Positions 1 through 10,298 are shown, counted from the first letter of the stretch. The stretch is DNA of 64,000 nt from Gymnothorax reevesii (GCA_029721435.1 CM056573.1:48830501-48894500), one strand, 5' to 3'. The notes: generated from the sequence alone by a model not told the origin. Program-made: numbers and translations.

Positions 1-2538
1 GTTAACAAGACTGTTGATAAGATCATGAAACACTTCTTTTGGCCTGGGCTTCGGAAAGACGTTTCCAACTTTTGCAAAACCTGTCACACTTGTCAGGTAG
101 TTGGAAAACACCAGTTAGACCCACCTGTAGCTCCATTGCAGCCTATCCCAGCATTTGGGGAGCCATTCTCTAGGGTCATTGTTGATTGCGTTGGTCCATT
201 ACCCAAGACTAGATCTGGAAATCAGTATTTGTTGACAATCATGTGTGCATCTACCAGATTCCCCGAAGCCATACCTCTACGTAACATCAAGGCAACTGCA
301 ATCTCGAAGGCTTTGATAAAGTTCTTCACGTTGTTTGGTCTTCCCAGGGAAATTCAGTCAGACCAAGGTAGCAATTTCACTTCAGGATTGTTTCAGCAGG
401 TTGTGTATGAACTAGGTGCAAAACAGATTCTTTCTAGTGCCTATCATCCAGAAAGTCAGGGTGCCTTAGAGCGGTTTCATTCCACTCTCAAGACAATGAT
501 GAGGACTTATTGTTATGACCATGAGAAAGACTGGGATGAAGGGGTTCATTTGCTGTTGTTTGCAGCTAGAGAAGCAGTGCAGGAGTCTACTGGATTCAGT
601 CCATTTGAGCTAGTGTTTGGTCATGAAGTGAGAGGACCTTTGCTATTACTGAGTGAACAATGGCAAGAGGAAGAGCCGCAAATCAGTCTGTTAGACTATG
701 TTAGCAAGTTCAAAGAAAGATTGCGTGCAGCTTGTGACCTTGCCAAAGAGAACTTGAAATCAAGTCAGGGAAAAATGAAAACTTGGTATGATCATAAGGC
801 TAGAAGCCGTGAGTTTAAACCAGGAGACAAGGTCCTTGTGTTGTTTCCCTTGCAGTCCAATCCATTGCAGGCTAGATTTCATGGTCCTTATGAAATTCTG
901 ACAAAACTCAATGATCTCAATTACATTGTGAAGACTCCAGATAGGAGAAAACCAAAACAATTGTGTCATATTAACATGCTAAAGCCTTATCATGACAGAA
1001 ATGCTAGGGTTGCAGCTGTCACTTCAGATTCTCCAATGGTCGAAACGTGTGAAGATGAGGGGGAGTTTCAAGATGATGAACCAAGAATTAAAGCTGAAGT
1101 TCTTTCATGTAAATTGTCAAACACTGAAGTGTTGCAAAATCTTGATGTAAAACTCCAGCACTTAGAACCCTCACAGAGAGATCAGTTTGAAAGGTTGATC
1201 AAGAAATATGAGGATTTGTTTCCTGATGTTCCAAAGAGAGTTACTATAGCCTCTCATGATGTAGATGTTGGTGATGCCAAACCAATAAAACAGCATCCAT
1301 ACCAGATGAATCCTGAAAAGAGAAAGATTGCTGAGAAAGAGGTTGAGTACATGTTAAAACATGATATTATCAGACCCTCCAACTCCGATTGGAGTTCACC
1401 CTGTGTGCTAGTTCCAAAACCTGATGGAAGTACTAGATTCTGTACAGATTATCGCAAAGTCAATGCTGTAACTAGAACTGATGTGTTTCCAATACCTAGG
1501 ATTGATGATTGTATTGATAGTGTAGGGCAAGCAAAGTTTCTGACCAAGATTGATTTATTGAAGGGTTATTGGTGTGTGCCTTTAACTGAGAGGGCCAAGA
1601 GCATCTCTGCTTTTGCCACACCATCTGGATTGTACCAGTATGAAGTCCTACCCTTTGGCATGAAAAATGCCCCAGCCACGTTCCAAAGGATGATACAGTC
1701 TACAATTGCCGGATTGCCACACACGGGTGCATACATCGATGACCTGATCACATGGAGTGACTCCTGGGAAGAACATCTAAAAGATGTAGAGACGTTGTTC
1801 CAGCGCCTGACCCAGGCTAACCTAACTGTTAACCTGAGCAAGAGTGACTTTGGTTGTGCTACTGTCACCTATCTTGGCTACGTCATAGGCCAGGGTAAGG
1901 TGGCACCCATAAATGCTAAAGTCCAAGCCATCATGGACTTTCCAGTTCCTGACAACAAAAAAGCTTTGCGCCGCTTCCTTGGAATGATCGGGTACTACCG
2001 CAAGTTCTGCAAGAACTTTGCTGAGATTGCTCTCAGTCTAACTAACCAACTGAAGAAAGGCGTAAAGTTCACCTGGGATGATGCATGCCAGAGAGCCTTC
2101 GATCACCTGAAGTCTCTGCTGTGTCACTTCCCCGTGCTCAAATCTCCTGACTTCAACAAACCGTTCTCCATCGCGGTCGATGCTAGCGACCAAGCTTGTG
2201 GATCTGTGCTCCTACAGAGAAGTGACTCTGATGACATTGAGCATCCCGTGGCATACTTCTCCAGGGAGTTCAATCGCCACCAAAGGAACTATTCCACAAT
2301 AGAGAAGGAACTGTTGGCTCTGGTCCTTTCTTTACAACACTTTGAGGTTTATGTTTGTACAGGACAAAAGCCAATGATTGTGTACACTGACCACAATCCG
2401 TTAACGTTTTTGAGTAAGATGAAAAACAAGAATCGGAGATTGTTGAATTGGAGTTTGATTTTACAGGAGTTTGACTTGGAAATTAAGCATGTGAAGGGTA
2501 CAGACAATGTAATTGCTGATTGCTTATCCCGTGTTTGA
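1..2538 (+). CDS. pol: Gmr1-type Ty3/Gypsy pol polyprotein: integrase, reverse transcriptase, RNase H (5' partial)
   Basis: The frame is open from base 1, so the Met codon at 25 is internal and the protein continues left of the window. Residue numbers count from that Met. An integrase comes first: the Cys pair of an HHCC zinc finger (CKTCHTC, 18-23; the His pair is upstream or outside the window), then a DD35E core with D54, D113 and E149. A linker leads to the reverse transcriptase, with KIDLLKGYW around D510 and the YIDD active site at 570-573, then RNase H with D719, E762 and D789 and the closing motif GTDNVIADCLSR. All catalytic residues I could check are present and there is no internal stop. 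In most Ty3/Gypsy elements integrase follows RNase H; integrase-first order is known from Gmr1 of Atlantic cod and relatives, so I assign it there. Protease and gag would lie upstream. The stop codon is about 130 bp before the LTR. Confidence 0.93.
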   Translation, partial: VNKTVDKIMKHFFWPGLRKDVSNFCKTCHTCQVVGKHQLDPPVAPLQPIPAFGEPFSRVIVDCVGPLPKTRSGNQYLLTIMCASTRFPEAIPLRNIKATAISKALIKFFTLFGLPREIQSDQGSNFTSGLFQQVVYELGAKQILSSAYHPESQGALERFHSTLKTMMRTYCYDHEKDWDEGVHLLLFAAREAVQESTGFSPFELVFGHEVRGPLLLLSEQWQEEEPQISLLDYVSKFKERLRAACDLAKENLKSSQGKMKTWYDHKARSREFKPGDKVLVLFPLQSNPLQARFHGPYEILTKLNDLNYIVKTPDRRKPKQLCHINMLKPYHDRNARVAAVTSDSPMVETCEDEGEFQDDEPRIKAEVLSCKLSNTEVLQNLDVKLQHLEPSQRDQFERLIKKYEDLFPDVPKRVTIASHDVDVGDAKPIKQHPYQMNPEKRKIAEKEVEYMLKHDIIRPSNSDWSSPCVLVPKPDGSTRFCTDYRKVNAVTRTDVFPIPRIDDCIDSVGQAKFLTKIDLLKGYWCVPLTERAKSISAFATPSGLYQYEVLPFGMKNAPATFQRMIQSTIAGLPHTGAYIDDLITWSDSWEEHLKDVETLFQRLTQANLTVNLSKSDFGCATVTYLGYVIGQGKVAPINAKVQAIMDFPVPDNKKALRRFLGMIGYYRKFCKNFAEIALSLTNQLKKGVKFTWDDACQRAFDHLKSLLCHFPVLKSPDFNKPFSIAVDASDQACGSVLLQRSDSDDIEHPVAYFSREFNRHQRNYSTIEKELLALVLSLQHFEVYVCTGQKPMIVYTDHNPLTFLSKMKNKNRRLLNWSLILQEFDLEIKHVKGTDNVIADCLSRV

Positions 2539-2660
2539 ATGTGTATATATATATCATGTGTTTGAATATTGTATGATATGTATATATAGACAAGTGTTCA
2601 CTTAACCATTTTGTATTGAAAAGAAAAATTTTGCATTTAAGAGTCAAAATTTTTCCCTTT

Positions 2661-2671
2661 TGGAATGGAGG
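2661..2671 (+). other. Polypurine tract before the 3' LTR
   Basis: A purine-rich run (ggaatggagg plus flanking bases) directly abuts the TGTAAT start of the LTR. This is where plus-strand priming of an LTR retrotransposon is expected. The run is short and interrupted by one T, so the exact limits are inferred from its position. Confidence 0.6.
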
Positions 2672-3152
2672 TGTAATGTGAATATAGGCCACTAGATGGC
2701 AGTATTTACCTTTTTTTTGTTAAGCTCAGACTGCAGTCATGTTTAGACATGTCCTGGACATGTCTGGGGCAAGTCTCAGAAAATAAAAAAAAAAGAGGTC
2801 TAAATGTGGGTGGGGTCTGCAAAAGAGTATATAAGGAAAAGAATTGAGACAGTAAAGTAGTAGGAGAAATTGCAAGAAGATGACCAGACCTGTCATTCTG
2901 TTCAAGACCTGTGACGTTTCTTTTGTGGATTTCTTTGCCTGTGTTTGAGCATTTTCTTCATCCAGGACATCACCAAGCCACCCCACCAAAAAGGGACTGT
3001 AATTATTTCTGTTTTTTCTTATTTATCAATCTTGGTCTTTAGTTGTAGGTTGTTATTAGTCTTTGTCTTTGTTAAAAATTAAATGTGTTTTAGTTGTTAA
3101 AACTGTGTTTGTCATCCCTTGCTGTTGCTGTTGTGTTATAAATGTAATAACA
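2672..3152 (+). repeat. 3' LTR of the Gmr1-type retrotransposon
   Basis: The segment starts TGTAAT after a polypurine tract and ends ATAACA, giving the expected TG...CA with near-matching inverted ends. It is 481 bp. Inside are a TATA-like box (tatataag, 2828-2835) and an ATTAAA polyadenylation-type signal (3078-3083) in the right order for U3-R-U5. The sequence after 3152 is hAT coding sequence, which fixes the right boundary. The 5' LTR is outside the window, so LTR-LTR divergence and the target duplication cannot be read. Confidence 0.8.
2689..2702 (+). promoter_or_regulatory. CTCF-type motif inside the LTR
   Basis: The 14 bases ccactagatggcag fit the vertebrate CTCF core consensus CCASYAGRKGGCRS at every position. 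It sits 17 bp inside the LTR start, in U3, so each complete copy of the element would carry two. Binding is an inference. Confidence 0.55.
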
Positions 3153-4060
3153 AATTGGGGCCATAACACGTGAAACTAGAAGCAAGGCCTCTGCACTCTG
3201 TGGCAAGCTGAACACCCTAGAGATAGCTTTCATGGCACACTTTTGGAATACAATACTGCAGCGGTTCCAACCCACGAGCCTGCAGTTGCAGAAACATGAC
3301 ATTGACATACACACAGCTACACAGCCTCTCCTTTCACTTCGTGACTTTGTGGCAGCACAGAGAGACAATTTTCCCTTTTTTTAAGGGTCAGCTTTAAATG
3401 TTACCGATTCAGTCTCCCAAGACTACTGACATGACCTCCAGCGCACAAAGAAGCACAAATGTATTGCTGATGAAAGTGCAGAGCCAGGTGTTGAATTTAG
3501 TGGAAAAGAAAAGTTTCGGATTGAAACGTTCAATGTTCTAATTGACAAATTTGTGTCCTGTCTTAACCATCGGTTAACTGCATACACACACTTGACCAAT
3601 CTTTTTCATGTTCTTTTCATGCCTGATAATATGTCCAACAGTGAGCTCAAATTTAAGGGCCGAATCTCTTGCTGCAGCATATCCCACTGATCTGACCATG
3701 AGCTTGGCAGATGAACTTGTTCAGTACAAATCATTCATTTCAAAAGAACAAAAATGGCCAAATACAATGCTAAAGACCATGGTAAATTTGGATTTACAGT
3801 CCACTTTCGCAAATGTTTACATAGCACTCTGTTTTTGACTGTTTTTGACCCTGCCAATAACAACCTGTGAAGGGGAACGGTCATTCTCCAGACTGGCTCG
3901 AATTAAAAATGAGCTCAGGATGAAAATGTGCCAAAATTGGTTGAATTCACTCTCCCTTCTAGCAGTAGAATCAGAGTTTGTTCGACAGCTCAACTTTGAT
4001 GAGTTAGTGGACGACTTTGCAAGAAGGAAGAGCAGAAAGAAACCTTTGGAGAATCCTTAG
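3153..4060 (+). pseudogene. hAT transposase, C-terminal half, frameshifted
   Basis: Three or four blocks in different frames read as one hAT transposase. The first block (to about 3382) contains KLNTLEIAFMAHFWNTILQR and ends at a stop. The second (about 3436-3648) contains FRIETFNVLIDKFVSCLNHR. The third (3650-3838) contains LADELVQYKSFISKEQ. The fourth (3845-4060) holds the C-terminal dimerisation signature PITTCEGERSFSRLARIKNE. The frame breaks and the LTR insertion make it non-functional. Assignment to the ZMYM1/TTF-type branch comes from recalled family motifs. Confidence 0.8.
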
Positions 4061-4147
4061 GAACGGTAGGTTGGCGCGGGGGTGGGGGGGGGGGGGCCTT
4101 TGCAAACTCCTAGCCCCGGGGCCCAGACCCCCCATAATCCGGCCCTG
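3153..4147 (+). mobile_element. 3' part of a hAT-type DNA transposon (ZMYM-like), interrupted by the LTR element
   Basis: From the LTR junction the sequence encodes the C-terminal half of a hAT transposase and ends in a G/C-rich tail and the terminal bases ccggccctg (4139-4147). Read from that end it starts CAGGGCCGG, a terminus I know from ZMYM-like hAT elements of fish. The left half must lie left of the retrotransposon, outside the window. A poly-G run (about 4077-4096) lies in the tail. Confidence 0.75.
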
Positions 4148-5034
4148 GTTTACACTGAACATGCATTGAACTCTGTGGTAAACTTATTGTAAAATTACGG
4201 TTAAAATTATTGGCAAAAAGGTGCCAGTTAAATTACCTGGCAAAAAGGATTCGGTTTATTTGTTTATTATTAACAGTATATTTACTGGCGCGGTTTCATT
4301 TGCATAGCTATTTTAGTTTTGAGACTAGGCCTACTTCATTGATCCCAGTTGGGCCAACACGCAACATCATCCTGTTATCCATTGTGTCAGGGCAAAGACG
4401 GACTAAATGAAGACAACAAGTATGGTATGAACACTTCAAAATGAAGTTGTTCTGATCCTAATACACAAAGCATACATATAAATTCATATATGCATATATA
4501 ACGACTAGTTTCTTCCAGGTATAGACCTGAGTCAGACTCGCAGGCACAGCTGAATGCGAAAGTTTTTTCTTTGAACCAAACGAAAACGTAGGCAACTGAT
4601 CGATAATATGAAGGATAAGGCAATTGTAGATCTTATTCTTTCAGCTATGCCAAATAATAGGGCGTAAATATTGCTGATATATAATTCATTATTTGTGTCC
4701 TTTTTAAGCATGAAAAGATAAAAGCAGGCCATCAGTGTCAAATGTTGTGTACATGTCTTCTTTGCTATCCAAACTTACTCCTTCTCCCTTCAAGGAATAC
4801 ACAAAAAAAAAGTAAAGTTTTTGCTGAGGATTATACTTCATCACTATCCATTATATTCACTAGTAATCACAATATTTAATCACTATCCATTATATTCACT
4901 AATACTAATAATCAGTAAACTAACAAACATATTTATCAAGCATAATTATTATTTCACTAATATAATAATCAGTAAACTAACAATCATATTTAACCATCAT
5001 AATCATTATCCATATTATGTAAGCAGCAGCAATA
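4148..5034. other. AT-rich sequence, no gene recognised
   Basis: Nothing codes recognisably here. A short imperfect duplication around the motif ggcaaaaagg lies at 4210-4250. An AT-rich imperfect tandem duplication (aatcagtaaactaacaa and surroundings) occupies about 4850-4995. Confidence 0.5.
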
Positions 5035-5208
5035 ACACATACGCACACGCGCACACACACATAACATAACGCACAGATATGCAAGCAGTTCACACAGACA
5101 TGAGCAGTGCACTCAGACACATGCATTCACACGCACAGGTACAAGCAGCACACATGTACATGCACACAGACACCCACAAACACACACACACACACACACA
5201 CACATTAC
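5035..5208. repeat. CA-rich microsatellite
   Basis: Imperfect CA dinucleotide stretch with a pure run at about 5178-5204. Confidence 0.9.
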
Positions 5209-5904
5209 ACACATTAGCAACGGGCTACTATAGCTTTGATTAGTAAGCAGGCTTCTGTTTGATTGATTTGAAAACATAATTAGATGATGTATTTGATATC
5301 TATAACTTTGATCAATTTTTGTTCAGTAAAATCATAAGTTATCACTGAAAACATAATCAACTGAATCATTTATGTATCTGCCTGTGTCCTATTCATCTGA
5401 CTGTGTTTTTCCACTCTTAAACTGAAATTTTCCTGTCCATTTTAATATATATTCTTTTTATCATTTTAAACCTATACTTCTGTAATCCTCCATGGTTTAA
5501 TACACAGAGCTAGGAAGTAAAAAAAAGGTTAAAGATAAGATGGTTACAACCCATGAATTGTGATTGGACCTGAGTTGGTTGGGTTTTCCTAATAAATATT
5601 GCTCTGTAAAGAACGCTGATTTGGTACTTCTTGGCCAGGACTACCCTCCACGTTTGGATTATTGCACAAATTCAAGGCTGGAATAAAAGATAACTTCTAC
5701 AGATTTTGTCACTCTCCTCTTATTTCCCAAAACATTATCACACAATATATAACACAATATTATCCCCCTCAGAAAGCTTCAGATTGCCCCATTTTTACCT
5801 CAAATTTTCAAAAGCTTCACCCCCATACAAAATTTTTCTAGAAAAACCCTTGCTCTAAAAATGACACTGTTATTTTTATTTTGCTTTCGTTAAATTTAGG
5901 TAAT
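5209..5904. other. Unrecognised AT-rich sequence
   Basis: No coding region or repeat family recognised. A stretch near 5580-5720 (CCAAT-like base pairs, aataaat signals) could be an old LTR end, but I see no paired termini. Confidence 0.4.
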
Positions 5905-6032
5905 GAGCACTGCATTGTAATAAATTCACTGAATTTAGCAGTTAAATGAATGCATTGTTTCCTTGTTATTTTAGGTATAAGTAGAGTCCTGCGTGCATTT
6001 AACTGTGGTTTATAGTTAAAGTGGTAATCCAT
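5905..6032. repeat. Dispersed repeat, uninterrupted copy of the one split at 60.66/62.7 kb
   Basis: Contains cactgaatttagcagttaaa and, further right, aagtagagtcctgcg followed by actgtggttta. Both halves recur, separated by about 2 kb of inserted elements, at 60660-60705 and 62690-62740. Family not recognised. Confidence 0.6.
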
Positions 6033-6178
6033 AAAATTTCCATCTCATGACTGTCTGTTAAATCAGTGTCTGTCAGAGACGGGGGATTAAAAAACGGTGA
6101 TTGGGCCTATGACCCACTGATGGAAGCACTTGTATTTCATTCTTTGCCAGGTAAAGCGATCATAGGGTGTATTTCAAA

Positions 6179-6474
6179 GGGTGCATCTCAAAGTCTAGGC
6201 TGCATCCTTTGAAGGTTGTATTTTTAGGGGTCGTCACTTGATTCCATCCGCCAAACTAACGTAACGTCATATCATCTCCATTAAACAGCTTTCTTTTAAG
6301 CGAGTCGTCGCTGGTTTCCCTAACTTTAACCATAACTCTAACCCCTGGACCTAAACCTAGCCCTAAATTTAACCTTGTCTCTTACCCTAAATGTCAGTTT
6401 AGTGAATGGACATAAGTGATGACCCCCAAAAATGCAGCCTTCGAAGGATGCAGTCTTCCCTTTGAGATGCACCC
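6179..6474. mobile_element. MITE-like element with about 60-bp inverted ends (copy 1)
   Basis: Starts gggtgcatctcaaag and ends with its inverted complement ctttgagatgcaccc. The pairing continues inward for about 60 bp, through tgcatcctt and the gtcactt/aagtgatgac ends, with a few mismatches. The core contains degenerate ccctaa/taaccc runs. Non-coding. Target duplication not clear. Confidence 0.75.
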
Positions 6475-6475
6475 C

Positions 6476-6770
6476 TCGTGTAGGCTGTATCCTTCAAAGG
6501 CTACATTTTTAGGGGTTGTCACTTACTGCCATCTACCAAACTAACACAATGTGATTTCATATCCGGTAACAGCTTTGGTTGAAGCTAGTTGTCACAGGTT
6601 ACCCTAACACTAACCTTAACTCTAACCCCGAACCTTAAACCTAGCGCCAAACCTAACCCTAAATTTATTCTTATCCCTAACCCTAAATGATAGTTTTGCA
6701 TATGGAAATAAGTGACGACCCCTGAAAATACTGCCTTCAAAGGATGCAGCCTATGCTTTGAGATGCACCC
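6476..6770. mobile_element. MITE-like element, same family (copy 2), left tip missing
   Basis: The same element follows in the same orientation almost immediately. It begins about 13 bp inside the left terminal repeat (taggctgtatccttcaaagg) and ends with an intact agatgcaccc. The two copies have diverged, so the tandem arrangement is not a very recent duplication. Confidence 0.7.
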
Positions 6771-6792
6771 ACTGATCTATATAGATCAGTGG
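6769..6792. repeat. Perfect 24-bp palindrome
   Basis: ccactgatctat is followed directly by its exact complement atagatcagtgg. The nonamer gatgcaccc stands on both sides (6762-6770 and 6792-6800). Confidence 0.85.
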
Positions 6793-6973
6793 ATGCACCC
6801 AGTGTGTCTGTGGCGACATTCCCGCGCTATATTCAAATAAAGGTGCACATCTAGTGACGCTTTTTACATCTGTAAGCAGTGTTTTGTCTGTCCAGAATGT
6901 AGGAGGAGCCGCAAGGTAGCTTCAAAGAAGTTAGGAACCCCGTGAGAAGCAATGGCAATGTAGATGTCCGAAG

Positions 6974-7126
6974 GGATCCAGTAGCAGTACTTTCCCCAAC
7001 CTGAACCTTGGCTCTATCCCCTAACCATAAATCTAACTTGTCCCATGTCAATTTTACGGATGGAATTAAGGGAGGCCTATAAAAATTGCAACCTTCCAAG
7101 AAGCAGAAAGTTCTGCCACTGGATCC
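6974..7126. mobile_element. Small inverted-repeat element
   Basis: The left end ggatccagtagcagtacttt and the right end aaagttctgccactggatcc are inverted complements at 18 of 20 positions. The core contains degenerate ccctaacc-type sequence as in the elements to the left. Outer limits may extend several bases further. Confidence 0.55.
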
Positions 7127-8105
7127 TGACGTCAACCCAATGGCAATGGCTAAGACCATATTGTGTAGCAATACTGTGCACAGTTGAAACTAATGTTATC
7201 TGAGTTATGTTGAGGCTACTACTGAAACAAAAATGATAATGTAATTTTAGGAAGCAAATGGGGAGAAAGCTACATTAACCGCCTAGACAATTTTTTTCTT
7301 TCTTTTAAAGTTATAACGATACCTGTTATCCAACTACTGCTTTTTATTATCTGCACAGTAGGCCATGGGCCAGATATGCCCCTCATGCACCCCCCCCCCC
7401 CCCCCCCCCCCCACACAAAACTACCAAAACTTCTTTTTATGAAGCTCTGGGATCCCCTGAACATGACATTAACTGCTAACAGTAAATAAACTGGGACTCA
7501 ACTGTCATTTTTAACATAAGTTGTGCCCTAACGTCAAAAACGTTGAATTCCAGTGAGCAATGCGCTTTGATTTACTGTAAAGCAGAATCGCCTATAAGCA
7601 TTATATATCATCTGAAAGAGAAATTTCTCCTGATTACAATATATAATTTAACTACTCTAGTCCAAAATATCTTACTCAAATTGCCAAGATTAGAGAGGAA
7701 CCCTTTTTTTCTGAGAGATGTTCCCTACCGTACCTGCTGACTGCAACCTATGCCACTGTGTAATATGTATGCATGTGATTAATTGCAATAAAATTAATAA
7801 CAATACATTTTTCATCCTCAGAATCACTGTCACTTTTATCTGTATCAATCTGTATTCGAGGCACATCTGGTATGTCCAAATCAGGATGCGTAGATGATGG
7901 GATAGTAACCCGTTTTCATTCTGGAGGTGGCTGTGTCATGGTGTTAGATCATCAGGAATTCATCAGACAGCATCTGAAAATCTACAGAAAAAAGTTTCAT
8001 CCTGAACCCCCCACATTAGTGCATAATTTATTCTTGTCCATTCAAAAACTTATTTAGTCTTATCTATTGATTTCTTATTGTTTCTCAGATAGTATAACAG
8101 CAAAT
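7127..8105. other. Mostly unrecognised sequence
   Basis: No gene recognised. On the minus strand about 7800-7925 can be read as an acidic Ser/Asp/Glu-rich peptide (KSDSDSEDEK), which might be the N-terminus of a transposase such as piggyBac, but this is weak. Confidence 0.3.
7390..7412. repeat. Poly-C run
   Basis: 23 consecutive C residues. Confidence 0.95.
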
Positions 8106-8534
8106 TCAACTTATCTTCTGGTTGGAGACTGACCGCTGCAAAAAAAAAATGACCAAGTTGCCGACAGATACAGGCGGCCCCATAACAAAATTGAGCGCGA
8201 TATGCGACCAAGGGCGCCTGCGAACAGGCAAAGGTCGCAGCAGACCAGAGGGAGGGAGGTGGGAAGTCTTTTTCCTGGAACATACGCCACAGGCAGCAAC
8301 AAACTCCCGAATGTCCCTCATCATATTCGGCCACCAAAAATGTTGGGCAAGGAACTGCTTGGTTCTATGGGCCCCCGGGTGCTCCGCCAAGCGGAATGAA
8401 TGTCCCCACTGGAGGACCTGTGGCCTAACCCTACGCGGAACAAACAAACAGCCAGGAGGCTCTCCCCCAGGACCGGGATCAGATTTCAATGCCTCCTGAT
8501 TCACCGCCTCAACCTCCCATTGAATGGCTGCCAC
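8106..8534 (-). pseudogene. Gypsy integrase, zinc finger only (truncated)
   Basis: Carries the HHCC zinc-binding domain: H...H in HSFRLAEHPGAHRTKQFLAQ, then CGVCSRKKTSH. It runs into the start of the core (IALNFVMGPPVSVGN) and ends there. The first catalytic Asp position reads ALNF rather than the usual LDF, and the rest of the core is absent. Truncation lies at an A-rich site near 8140. Confidence 0.85.
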
Positions 8535-8621
8535 GATCTGGGCAGAAGGAATAATTGGCTCCGGGGTAGGGTCGCAATCAGTCCGATCATACTTTCATGA
8601 CAGGGCGTCAGGCTTAATATT

Positions 8622-8990
8622 TTAAGACCCCGGGCGATAGGTCAGCGTGAAATCAAAGCGGTTAAAGAATAATGGCCATCGCGCCTGCCGGGAATTACGC
8701 CGCTTGGTTTGCTGGATATATTGGAGGTTTTTATGGTCGGTCCATTCCACAAAAGGGTGCTCAGCTCCCTCCAACCAGTGGCGCCGCTCCTCGAGCGCCA
8801 GCTTGACCGCTAATAACTCCCGGTCACTGATACTATAATTGCGTTCCGCGGCAGACAAAGACCGGGAGAAGTATGCGCATGGATGAGGCTTATTATCCCA
8901 ACGAGGGTGCTGGGACAAAATATCACCCCCGCCCACCTCCGAAGCATCTACCTCCACAACAAATGGGAGGGAGGGGTCGGGCAAAACCAA
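8622..8990 (-). pseudogene. Gypsy RNase H remnant
   Basis: Reads [19 protein letters not shown] (first catalytic Asp), [20 protein letters not shown] (Glu of DREL) and [12 protein letters not shown] (third Asp), then [12 protein letters not shown]. It ends shortly before the expected N-A-D-A-L-S motif. It is a fairly intact domain in its own frame. Confidence 0.85.
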
Positions 8991-9016
8991 AATAGGCTCG
9001 GAGCTAAAACGTTTCT

Positions 9017-9976
9017 TTAATTCCTGAAAGGCAGCATCAGCTGCAGGAGACCAAAAAACGCTGAGGAGGTATTCTTCTTAGTGAGCGCAATAATGGGGGC
9101 AGCAACCGCGCCAAAATTACGGATAAACCGCCTATAAAAATTTGCAGAGCCCACAAAGCGTTGAACTTCTTTAACACTCTGTGGCGCAGGCCAATTCCTG
9201 ACCGCAGCCACCTTGTCCTGGTCCATCCGCACCGACCCCTTAGAAACAATAAAGCCCAAGAACGACACAGCTGGGCGTGAAAAACACATTTTTTGGCGGC
9301 TTTAACAAAAAGTTTGGCATTGAGAAGGGCTTCAAGTATGCGTCTGACGTGTTGTTTGTGCTCCGAGAGTGTTGAAGAAAAAGCAAAATGTCCTCAAGAT
9401 AAACGAAGACAAATTTCTCCAGCATCTCTCGAAGCACGTCATTGACGAATGCCTGGAACACCGAGGGGGTGTTAGCAAGCCCGAAAGGTAAGACCAAATA
9501 TTCGTAGTGCCCGTCAAGAGTATTACATGCCATTTTCCATGTGTCCCCCTCCCGAATGCCAATCAAATTATATGCATTACGAAGATCTAGCTTCGTAAAA
9601 AATTGCACCTCCTGCAGACATTCAAAGGCGGAATTCATTACAGAGGGAGGTATCGGTTTTTAATGGTGATTTCATTCAAACCCCTATAATCAATACAGGG
9701 TCTCAGGCTGCCATTTTTTTCCCCACAAAAAAAATCCCGCTCTGGCAGGGGACGTGGACGGCCGAATAAAACCATTGGCGAGAGCCTCCTGAATATGTTC
9801 TCCCATAGCCCTATGCTCAGGCCCTGACAGCGAATATAGCAAACCCGTGGGTGGAGTTGTCCCAGGATAGAGATTAATTTCGTAGTCGTACAGACGATGA
9901 GGGGGTAACGTCGATGCTCATTGCTTACTAAACAGTCAGCGAGATCAGCGTAATCCCTGGGAACACTGGAAAGCAA
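9017..9976 (-). pseudogene. Gypsy reverse transcriptase remnant
   Basis: Three overlapping frames cover the palm and thumb: 9638-9976 ([20 protein letters not shown]), 9240-9638 ([13 protein letters not shown] through [15 protein letters not shown]) and 9017-9289 ([20 protein letters not shown], then FVGSANFYRRFI). The catalytic box reads YLED instead of YLDD, so one metal-binding Asp is replaced. With the frame breaks this rules out activity. Confidence 0.85.
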
Positions 9977-10298
9977 GTCAAAGTTCAGGGTGGCCCGAAA
10001 TTCCTCACCCTGCTCCGAATCTAATGTCTTCGTGACTGAGTCAGAATCGCTAAAATCCTCTAAAAGGTAATCGTCCTCTGGCTGTCACCAGTCAAATTCA
10101 GGATCCCATTCCAACCCCTCCCCTGCCCCTTTTTCTAGTCTAGGAGGGTGCGGTGAGATAACTTCCTCACACTCGCTCTCGGCGTCAGCCTGCCCCTTGA
10201 CGTCCGGAAAAACAAGTCTCATTAGCTCTACAATGAGAGTTACACTTGGGACCCCAGTGGATGATAGGATTATTCTGTTCCCCCCAACTGATACAAGC

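Noticed and set aside
1566..1868. 100-codon minus-strand frame
   Set aside because: Antisense shadow of the retrotransposon reverse transcriptase.
6330..6700. ccctaa/taaccc runs suggesting interstitial telomere sequence
   Set aside because: They are short, degenerate and confined to the cores of the two inverted-repeat elements.
8122..8600. Plus-strand frames over the Gypsy integrase
   Set aside because: Antisense shadows of the minus-strand integrase remnant.
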